Source: Planctomycetaceae bacterium
Lineage (GTDB): Bacteria; Planctomycetota; Planctomycetia; Planctomycetales; Planctomycetaceae
NCBI GenBank assembly: GCA_020426325.1
Contig: JAGQQG010000002.1
Location: forward strand, 62,001-126,000
DNA length: 64,000 nucleotides
Direction of reading: 5' to 3'
Shown here: in pieces, positions 16,501 through 23,446 of the stretch
Layout: every line of letters begins with the position of its first letter
Position numbering within the stretch: position 1 is the stretch's first letter
The notes under the pieces: generated by a model
What the model saw: only the letters and a program-made list of their open reading frames with translations
What the model was told of the DNA's origin: nothing
Databases searched by the model: none
Position numbers and translations under genes: made by a program

Positions 16501-18112
16501 GTAGTCCGACGTCAGAGATAGCCGTGCCGAACAGCCCGAGCGTCTCCAGATTCTTGAGATTCTTCAGGTGATCCAGGCCGACATCGGTGATCTTGGTCAT
16601 CGCTAACGACAGCCAGCGCAGGCTTTGTTCCTCGCCGATGAGCTTCAGCGTCTCATCGGTCGCTGCGGTGTTGTTCAGATCGACACGCTGCAGCACCCAG
16701 TCTTCGGAGTCCGGGTCCAGCTCGAACGTGCCGCCCAGTTTCTTGATCTCGTCCACGAGACGTTGCTGAGTCGCGTTGGGTTGTGGCTGGCTATTGTCCT
16801 TGCTCTCGTCCTCTTCGGGAGCCGGCTCGTCTGCCTGCACGAGCAGTCGTGATGGTGGTGAGACCGCGGCATTCGAGGGAGAAGGACTCTCAATCGGTAA
16901 CTCGTTCAACGTCGGAGGGACATCATTGGAACTGACAATCGATGATTCGTCCGCCGCGCTCGTGGTTGGCGCAGGAGATCGTACGCCTGCTGCGAAGGCG
17001 GCACCGGTCACCAGCAGCGTGACGGCGATTGTGCGAGTGATGGTGGACGGTTTCCAAGTCTGTCGTGAATCCCGGAGCATGTCGATTCTCCTGAGAAGGG
17101 TGCGACGGGTGGGGAGGAAGGCGCGGGCGGGCCAGCTGACGGGGGCTTCATCCTGATGCAGGGCCAGTCGGGCCAGCGTCTCCAGATACGGCCGTGAGCC
17201 GCCGGTGATTTGTGCAGCGAGGGCATCCGCCTCGAACTCCTGTTCCAGCCGCAGTCGGGAAGCCAGCCAGTGCAGCAGCGGGTGATAGAAGTGAAGCACC
17301 AGTCCTGTCTGAGCGATGAGCCAGCTGACGAAGTGGTTGCGAGCCACATGGGCCAACTCGTGAGCGAGGACCGCCTGCTGCTCGTCGACGGTCCAGGTTG
17401 TCCATGACGACGGGAGCAGGATGACCGCCCTTCGCCAGCCAACAGTGGCAGCAGTCGAGAGTTCGTCCGACTCACGCAACGCGACCGGTCGACCACAACC
17501 CAGTTGTTTGATCAGCGTCCGACAGCGTTCCGCCAGGGAAGCCTCGGTCAACGGGCGACTCCGTGCCACCTGACGACGCACCGCAATCCAGCCGATGACG
17601 AACCGCAGCACGCCGATCGCGAGAGCGAAGAGAATCACCCCCACTGCGTAGGGCTGCCAGCGGATTTCAGACAACGGTTCTGGTTCGCCACCAGTGTCAT
17701 GATTCGGAATCGTCGTCACCGGATCGGCGGGTAATGGAGTCGTACCATCAAGTAGGATGTCGCCCTTGAATTGAGGCAGAGAATCGAACTCGGGAGGTTC
17801 ACCGGATGACGCAAATGTGTCAAAATCCGCGGCTGGATCTGACGCATCATCAGGAAAAGAATCAGATGGCTCGGGTACAGCCTGCGGAGGAACTGGTGAA
17901 GTCGTCTCCGTTGAATGCGCGAGCCTCCACGACGGCCAGGGGCTGAGCATAGTGACGGTCAAAAGAGCAGCCAGAGTGAGGCCTGTCAACAGCACGCTCC
18001 CTGCAGACGACGGAGCGACCCGTTTGATGACAAAGTAGACGACAGCGGCCAGTAGAGCGACGATCGTCACCTGCAGGACGCACCACAGCATCGGGGTAAC
18101 GAGCGATGTCAT
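13523..18112 (-). CDS. BlaR1-like M56 membrane metallopeptidase fused to two LRR/beta-domain modules
   Basis: This 1529-residue protein starts with two membrane helices (about 8-30 and 38-57), a periplasmic Pro/Asp/Glu-rich loop, further helices (155-178 and about 360-376), and an M56 peptidase domain with zinc motif HELAH (251-255) and 'EQEFEADALAAQ' as third-ligand region. Instead of the penicillin-binding sensor of BlaR1, the extracellular part holds two copies of one module: 'TDxGL' LRRs (about 450-712 and 1067-1219), then a roughly 280-residue domain (737-1017 and 1237-1527). Each of these has 'FDGxxxR', 'NPAMxNxDWTKV', 'WFVDPSRDFVVxR' and 'PDKEFTIEF'. This domain looks LolA/LolB-like, but I cannot name it. 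It overlaps blaI by 4 nt. Cleavage of BlaI upon ligand sensing is inferred from the Bla/Mec paradigm. Confidence 0.85.
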   Translation of the reverse strand: MTSLVTPMLWCVLQVTIVALLAAVVYFVIKRVAPSSAGSVLLTGLTLAALLTVTMLSPWPSWRLAHSTETTSPVPPQAVPEPSDSFPDDASDPAADFDTFASSGEPPEFDSLPQFKGDILLDGTTPLPADPVTTIPNHDTGGEPEPLSEIRWQPYAVGVILFALAIGVLRFVIGWIAVRRQVARSRPLTEASLAERCRTLIKQLGCGRPVALRESDELSTAATVGWRRAVILLPSSWTTWTVDEQQAVLAHELAHVARNHFVSWLIAQTGLVLHFYHPLLHWLASRLRLEQEFEADALAAQITGGSRPYLETLARLALHQDEAPVSWPARAFLPTRRTLLRRIDMLRDSRQTWKPSTITRTIAVTLLVTGAAFAAGVRSPAPTTSAADESSIVSSNDVPPTLNELPIESPSPSNAAVSPPSRLLVQADEPAPEEDESKDNSQPQPNATQQRLVDEIKKLGGTFELDPDSEDWVLQRVDLNNTAATDETLKLIGEEQSLRWLSLAMTKITDVGLDHLKNLKNLETLGLFGTAISDVGLRKLAPLVSLAHIDLTQCNVTGEGLVALAHLPLTMLEMNHTQANDRSLLVISRIPSVSHLFLQKTQVSDKGLSHLGKLTHLRSLVLSETNVTDEGLRHLANLRELRSLYLKGTVIQGPGVEHLKDLPHLASIDLSETQINDAVLKDLMAIPTLVAVQLQETNVTIAGVREFWRVYPRMHISDVDAFPPGDPEEARLLLRGAADDAIRSRQASEANPSESMASKIYQAFKRREEQVKSFHFEWIQTIFDDRETETIDDVTCATLSALAIDGEKVAYAYTGLRRLPAGTTDDDHEDRSKWQMIKVAYQARFDGQTERSLFEYPGSDREPVAFSRPASMCSSVNVRYCLPIVHTFRLLNPAMGNLDWTKVEVSPDAEVIDGHTCILFKTVVHNENSPDFIQQWFVDPSRDFVVLRHVEAQEGKPPAIEADIQYVADAQHGWIPSTWKIRVNMGGQSETVTAEVILNKINPEIPDKEFTIEFSEGVPGVSRNDAAPDESIASTTADSPSSRLTAQTDRPASTGDQEQGPENPESETAQDRLIDEIERLGGSFEVDPDSDYASLHSINLFNTEATDDTLKLLSDQRDLRWLSLSKTGITDEGLRHLSHLRKLYYLDLSHTNISGQGLEYLKGFPDLESVDLSQTGATDVALKYLMSMPKITDGRNGALSAEGNNFTVASIREFWRAYPRVRFNDMDWSRVGDAEEALLLLRETANELIRERDEEIRKHAETEGHEIFEALRQREERIRSFRFEWKQTIVNHLGTETEEDDIVCSQQSSLAVDGQKVAYAKSGTEPVAKGSSDDLLLGKPQQWETRAMSFQHRFDGLIGRATTSYPDTGIVEPPYLRPAGNCSATEITDTQPIVHNLRALNPAMWNIDWTKVKVSSEATEIDGQACLAIRTLREGVPTSIQTWFVDPSRDFVVVRYTRQREGQPPSSVIDIDFTKDEKHGWLPASWRISILRSGGHTTITTAEVTEYEINTETPDKEFTIEFPEGVQAN

Positions 18113-18492
18113 CGGCGTTTCTCCTTGAGCAGGCTTTCGAGGAACTGTCGCTCTTTGGCGGTGAGTTTCTTCTGGTCCATCAGCCGGATGAGCAACTGCT
18201 CCCGCGAGCCGTCGAACACCCGCTGCATCAGATCTGAGAGCAGATTGCCGGAGACTTCCTCGAAGGTCTTGACCGGCTGATAGCGAAACGGCCGCTCGTC
18301 GTAGGTCAGCTCCAGAAAACCCTTCTCCTCAAGGATGCGGACCAGCGTCGCGACCGTGGTGTAGGCGAGGTCACGGCCGTTCGTAGCCAGGTCGTCCCGC
18401 ACCTCCGCGATGCCGGTCTCCCCCAATCGCCAGAAGACATGCATCACCTCCAGTTCCCGCTCGGTCAACTCTTTCGCCGGTGGCCGTGCCAT
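18109..18492 (-). CDS. BlaI/MecI-family transcriptional repressor
   Basis: The 127-residue protein is a winged-helix repressor of the BlaI/MecI/CopY family. 'LTERELEVMHVFWRLGETGIAEV' is the first helical part, 'YTTVATLVRILEEKGFLEL' is the recognition helix and wing, and 'RYQPVKTFEEVSGNLLSDLMQRVFDGSREQLL' is the dimerisation part where cleavage normally occurs. It is coupled by a 4-nt overlap to the M56 peptidase gene that should inactivate it. No beta-lactamase lies nearby, so the regulated genes are probably the pair itself or genes elsewhere. I could not identify a convincing operator in 18493-18699. Confidence 0.92.
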   Translation of the reverse strand: MARPPAKELTERELEVMHVFWRLGETGIAEVRDDLATNGRDLAYTTVATLVRILEEKGFLELTYDERPFRYQPVKTFEEVSGNLLSDLMQRVFDGSREQLLIRLMDQKKLTAKERQFLESLLKEKRR

Positions 18493-18699
18493 GTCATCTC
18501 CACAGAATCGTCTACTGGTTATTTAGTTTTGGTTTTATCGTAATGTGTTTTCGGGGGCTGTCAAGTACAGGTTTCATCGCGACTCAACGTGTCGGTAACA
18601 CGCTCAGATGCGCATACCCTGATGACTTTGCTAAAACTTCAACACCCCGGTTGCCGCTGATCATGATGCGGCGACGGTTGCAGATCAGGATTCGCCGCG

Positions 18700-18936
18700 A
18701 TGGATCGCACACATGCCACTCGGACTCGCACTTTCCTGCTCGTGCTTGCGTTTGTCGGTTTCATCAGTCTGGGACTCCCCGACGCGATGGCTGGAGTCGC
18801 GTGGCCGACTGTCAGAGACACGTTTCATCTGCGACAGGGAGCGGTCGGGCTGGTGCTGGTTGTTTCGGGAATCGGCTATCTGATCAGCAGTTTTCTCTCC
18901 GGCCGGTTGACTTCAACACACAACACGCAACCCTGA
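18700..18936 (+). pseudogene. Truncated MFS transporter (N-terminal fragment)
   Basis: The 78-residue reading frame has a clear MFS N-terminus: 'FLLVLAFVGFISLGLPDAMAGVAWPTVRDTF' followed by 'QGAVGLVLVVSGIGYLISSFLSGRL'. It then breaks off after about two and a half membrane helices into unrelated sequence and a stop. A working transporter would need about 400 residues. The break lies next to a decayed transposase on the other strand, so insertion and deletion are the likely cause. The start ATG is intact and the promoter may survive in 18493-18699. Confidence 0.75.
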
Positions 18937-18950
18937 GACCAAACGCGATT

Positions 18951-19414
18951 TCAACGTGCGATTGCCGTGGTCGGACTTCGGGGATGGTCCAGAGTTGGCT
19001 GTGTGTCACGTCGGTCGCCCCTCTTTTTTTGGTGGTGCATCACCAGGAACAGAGACGCGAGCATCACCAGTGTCACGTGGTGGTGCCAATCGGTCCAAGT
19101 CCGGACTTCAAAGTGGTCCAGCCCCAGTTCGCCTTTCAGTTGACAGTAACTGTGCTCGACTCACCAGCGGTCGTTGGTCGTATGGACCAGTCGTTTCAGC
19201 GAAGTGTTCGGCGGCAGATTCGACAGGAAGGACTTGACCGGAGCATCCGCGTCCGCCGGCCATTCCACCAGCAGCCAGCACTCCGGCTGAGGTTCTTTGC
19301 CGGCGCTGAGGCGGTGCGCCACCCGCTCCGCTCCGAACGACCCATCGGCCGAGTGAACTCATCGAGGAACTCCGAATGTTCCTTCCGAAGCCGCTTCAGC
19401 GTGCTTGCTTTCAT
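18951..19414 (-). pseudogene. Decayed IS701-type DDE transposase (3' part)
   Basis: Reading the minus strand from about 19320 gives 'PECWLLVEWPADADAPVKSF', 'SNLPPNTSLKRLVHTTNDRW', an in-frame TGA, then '[20 protein letters not shown]' and '[20 protein letters not shown]', ending at the TGA at 18951-18953. This is the C-terminal catalytic region of IS701/IS4-group transposases, where RW-(R/K)-(I/V)-E-x-x-Y-x-x-x-K-x-E-L-G-L-D-H-F surrounds the catalytic Glu. The stop replaces the residue after Trp. Upstream, the frame shifts near 19340 relative to an ORF starting at 19414. The N-terminal two thirds is missing. No inverted-repeat ends were identified. Confidence 0.8.
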
Positions 19415-19491
19415 GTCCGGAAATCTCGCAAGCTCCCGGCCAACAGGGTAATATCAACTTAACGGAGTGTGTTAGAGTCGATGGCCGTTGT

Positions 19492-20010
19492 TCAGATAAA
19501 CAATAGATGAGTTCCCTCTCCGATCGCACGCTCGTAGAAACCTCCGACTGTCAACACTCCATCGATTTCGTCGAAGAGATCTTTCTGCTCGAGGTGAAAC
19601 ATCTCCATCGCAAGTTTGCATGCCCACAGCTTGGCACCTGAGGCTGTCAGGATGTCGAGAAACTCGCTGACGGTTGGAATGTCCAGTTTCTCGATTTCAG
19701 CCTTCATCATTTTTGTTGCAAACGATTCCATGCCTGGTAACCCGCCGAGCATGGTCGGGATATGCATTGCAGGATTGCCAACGGTGGCAATGTGAAGCTT
19801 CTCCATTTTGGTCTTCGTAATCGCTTCGAGACCAAAAAAGGTAAAGAAGATCTCCGCTTCGATGCCTTCCATTCTCGCACCATTCGCAAGAATGAAGCAT
19901 GCGTAGACATTGTCGAGTGTGGCCTTGGAAAGAATCAGCAGCATTTTCTTGACAGCCGCTGGTTCAGTCAGTTGAGCGTCGGTCTCATCCTTGGCGAGTC
20001 CTTGTCCCAT
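19492..20010 (-). CDS. DsrE/DsrF-like sulfur-carrier family protein
   Basis: The 172-residue product belongs to the DsrE/DsrF/DsrH-like superfamily. It has an N-terminal Rossmann-like strand ('KKMLLILSKATLDNVYACFI'), 'GIEAEIFFTFFGLEAI', a long variable middle with 'PTMLGGLPGMESFATKMMKAEIEKL', and a conserved Cys in 'GAKLWACKLAMEMF', the position that carries sulfur in DsrE2-type proteins. It ends 'GGFYERAIGEGTHLLFI'. It is the third gene of a minus-strand set with an SQR-like flavoprotein and a TusE/DsrC protein, 27 bp downstream of the latter. A role in passing persulfide sulfur released by sulfide oxidation is inferred from this context. Confidence 0.85.
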   Translation of the reverse strand: MGQGLAKDETDAQLTEPAAVKKMLLILSKATLDNVYACFILANGARMEGIEAEIFFTFFGLEAITKTKMEKLHIATVGNPAMHIPTMLGGLPGMESFATKMMKAEIEKLDIPTVSEFLDILTASGAKLWACKLAMEMFHLEQKDLFDEIDGVLTVGGFYERAIGEGTHLLFI

Positions 20011-20037
20011 GATCGTTCCTCTTGTTCCAAAGTAGAA

Positions 20038-20346
20038 TTACACACAACTTGCAGGCTTGGGGATTCCCGCGATCTTGCTCGCTTTCTTGAGTGGGCCATC
20101 GGGAAACAGTGCGTACAGGTCCTTGATTGACACTGGCCCCCTCTTACCGAGCGACCGCATTGAAAGCGACTCTTGATTCCGAAAACTGTCCTGAATGTAC
20201 TCAATGACCTTCCAGTGCTGATCGGTCATTTCGATGCCCTCTTCTTCAGCGATCTCCTCGGCCACCTCACGTGTCCATTGCGACAGATCCGTCAGGTAGC
20301 CTTCATTGTCGACGGAGATATCCAACCCTGCTAACTGCTTTTCCAT
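20038..20346 (-). CDS. TusE/DsrC/DsvC-family sulfur relay protein
   Basis: The start at 20346 is preferred because GAGG lies six bases upstream; a start at 20358 would add four residues. The 102-residue product has the family pattern 'DNEGYLTDLSQWTREVAEEIA', 'EMTDQHWKVIEYIQDSF' and the C-terminal arm 'LFPDGPLKKASKIAGIPKPASCV'. The penultimate Cys (C101), which carries the persulfide, is present. The second Cys of true DsrC, 11 residues earlier, is a Ser here (S90), so the protein cannot form the DsrC trisulfide and is closer to TusE or other single-Cys variants. It lies between the SQR-like and DsrE-like genes. Confidence 0.9.
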   Translation of the reverse strand: MEKQLAGLDISVDNEGYLTDLSQWTREVAEEIAEEEGIEMTDQHWKVIEYIQDSFRNQESLSMRSLGKRGPVSIKDLYALFPDGPLKKASKIAGIPKPASCV

Positions 20347-20372
20347 ACTTCGCCTCATCTTCTGTTGCAGTA

Positions 20373-21608
20373 CTATTTGAAATGTTTGCCTCGCTCATCC
20401 ATCGATGCACTCACGAATGGAATCGGCCTCCCTTTCAGCAAGATGTTCCAGTAGATCCACCGAAACGCCAGTTTGCCATAGTGGTTGATCCGGCTTTCTT
20501 CCAGCAGCTTGAGAGGCCCCACGCCTGGAAACGGAAATGTTCCCTCGACGGGCTCATGTGTGTAGTTAAAGTCAATGAGGAGTGCTTTTCCATTCCCGGT
20601 TTCCAGGAAACAATTTGCATGCCCGTCGAACTCCTCTTGGAGAGGTTCACCTTTGATGAATCGCAAGATGTTTTCCGTGAGAATCTCTGACTCGAAATGG
20701 GCCACCGAACCAGCCTTTGAAGCCGGGACGTTCGTCGCATCGCCGATTGCGAAGATGTTATCCTTGATCGTCGTTTGAAGTGTTGCGTTGTTCGTCGGCA
20801 CGAAGTTCAAATCATCTCCAATGCCGGATCGAGCAATGGCTTCATCCCCCATGTTAGGAGGGACAGTAACAAGTAAGTCGTATTTGACTTTCCTTCCTCC
20901 GTAGTCGACGATCTCCTTGTGTTCGTTGTCGACCCTCTCGATGGCAAAGTCCGTCACTTGTCTTATTTGCTTTTCCTCAAGCAAATGGCCGAGTTTTTCT
21001 GTTGCGGTCGGCTTGGTGAATGCTCCGCTCAAAGGGGTAACGAAAGTCAGGTTAACCTTGTTGCGGATTCCCTTTTCCTGAAAAAAAGAATCCGCCAGAA
21101 AGATAAATTCGAGAGGTGCGACCGGACATTTGATCGGCATTTCACTGATGTGAACGACCAGTTCTCCACCCGCCCATGATTCCAGCTTGTCCCGTAATGC
21201 TTTTGCTCCATCGAATGTGTAGAAGTCGAACACATCCTTACGCCAGCCCGGCCCCAACATGCCTTCGACTTCCTGGGGTGCGATTTGACTGCCGGTTGCA
21301 ATCACCAGAACGTCATACGACAGCGATTCACCTTTTTTCAGAGAGACCGAGTCTGACGCTGGATCAATGCGATCGATCCTTTGCGTGATCAGTTCAACTC
21401 CCTTGGGGATAAACTTTTTGATGGGCTTCTTCAACTGCTTGGGCTTGTACATTCCAAACGGCAGGAAGAGAAATCCCGGCTGGTAGTAATGCGTTTCTTC
21501 CTGGTCAACGACTGAGATAATCCATTCCTGGCTATCCAACTTCGGACGCAGATGATTGGCCATCATCGTGCCAGCCGTTCCCGCACCCAGGATCAGTAGT
21601 CGCCGCAT
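20373..21608 (-). CDS. Sulfide:quinone oxidoreductase-like flavoprotein
   Basis: The 411-residue flavoprotein starts at 21608; an AGGG lies nine bases upstream. It has an FAD-binding 'LLILGAGTAGTMMANHL', the 'VDQEETHYYQPGFLFLPFGM' region common in SQRs, 'SYDVLVIATGSQ', and the second FAD motif 'DNIFAIGDATNVPASKAGSV'. Two cysteines sit where SQRs hold their catalytic pair: C161 in 'MPIKCPVAPLEF' and C333 in 'HANCFLETG'. A third Cys found near residue 128 in some SQRs is absent. The C-terminal amphipathic stretch could hold it at the membrane, transferring sulfide electrons to quinone and leaving a persulfide. The following TusE- and DsrE-like genes could accept that sulfur (inference). Confidence 0.87.
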   Translation of the reverse strand: MRRLLILGAGTAGTMMANHLRPKLDSQEWIISVVDQEETHYYQPGFLFLPFGMYKPKQLKKPIKKFIPKGVELITQRIDRIDPASDSVSLKKGESLSYDVLVIATGSQIAPQEVEGMLGPGWRKDVFDFYTFDGAKALRDKLESWAGGELVVHISEMPIKCPVAPLEFIFLADSFFQEKGIRNKVNLTFVTPLSGAFTKPTATEKLGHLLEEKQIRQVTDFAIERVDNEHKEIVDYGGRKVKYDLLVTVPPNMGDEAIARSGIGDDLNFVPTNNATLQTTIKDNIFAIGDATNVPASKAGSVAHFESEILTENILRFIKGEPLQEEFDGHANCFLETGNGKALLIDFNYTHEPVEGTFPFPGVGPLKLLEESRINHYGKLAFRWIYWNILLKGRPIPFVSASMDERGKHFK

Positions 21609-22222
21609 GAATTGCATCCCTTTCAAGGGAATTGTCGGATGTTCGATACTGCGATCGTTGCACCGAGAGAGCAGAGTTCTTCTCGTGGAGATTGAATCTA
21701 CGATTTCTCAAATAGTTGCAGCTTTGGGATATGTATCAATCATATGCGCGCAAACTCAAGCTGTACAACCGATTTCGATTTTGCAGAGAGATCTGGGTCA
21801 ACAAGTCGAAGGACAGATCAGTGACGAGTGGCGACTCTGCTGTGGCAATTGCGTCACCAACTGCTCATCCAAACCTCGTTGTCTTCGTCACGCCAACGGT
21901 CGAATAGCATCATCGTCAGCAGCAATGCGTCGATGATCTCCGTTGATCAATTCATCTCGTAGCCGTTCCTTGAACAACTCGATGTCGCTGTGGGGACCAA
22001 GAAATTGGAGGATGTCTCGTGAGTTCACCTACATCAAGGCCAGCCTGGTCAAGAACGCAGACTGACGAGACATCCCACGACTGGCTCGTCCGACCTATGA
22101 TGACTGGGGGTCCACAATCGGCGAAAGCATCTCTGATGCGTCGCTAAACAATGCAGTGACGCCGATTCAGATTGAATCTTTCTTGCCCGAGGAGAGGCGA
22201 GAGGCTCAAGCGATCTTCAATC
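21609..22222. other. Intergenic region, 614 bp, no confident gene
   Basis: This stretch separates the start of the SQR-like gene from the end of the aldolase gene. It should contain the promoter of the sulfur cluster. I see a perfect 10-bp inverted repeat, GATGTCTCGT at 22011-22020 and ACGAGACATC at 22065-22074. A 46-codon minus-strand frame from a GTG at 22028 to a stop at 21888 has plausible protein-like composition but no recognisable family. Both look like relics. Nothing else is supported. Confidence 0.5.
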
Positions 22223-23254
<1,032 letters not shown>

Positions 23255-23446
23255 CGGTTTTCTCTCTTAGCGTCTTCTGTCCTGCAAAACGATCAGGTGA
23301 TCAATACCGGAGCGATATGCGAGCACCACCTGTTGAAAATCGTGTGATTGGGGATCGATCCTGAGAATTTAGCATTCCCAGTTCACCGTGAAGTGAGCAA
23401 CTTCACGGTCTCGTCGCCAGACAAGTTAGGAACCACGCACAATTGC

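Noticed and set aside
18951..18968. A 14-nt match (AACGTGCGATTGCC) between the end of the transposase remnant and the right end of the MITE at 42815-42828
   Set aside because: It lies inside the transposase coding end and in an orientation that does not match a terminal repeat, and the neighbouring bases diverge, so it is probably chance.
18480..19451. Plus-strand frame of 323 codons across the MFS fragment and transposase remnant
   Set aside because: It covers both the MFS start in another frame and the transposase in antisense, has no conserved motif and begins inside blaI.
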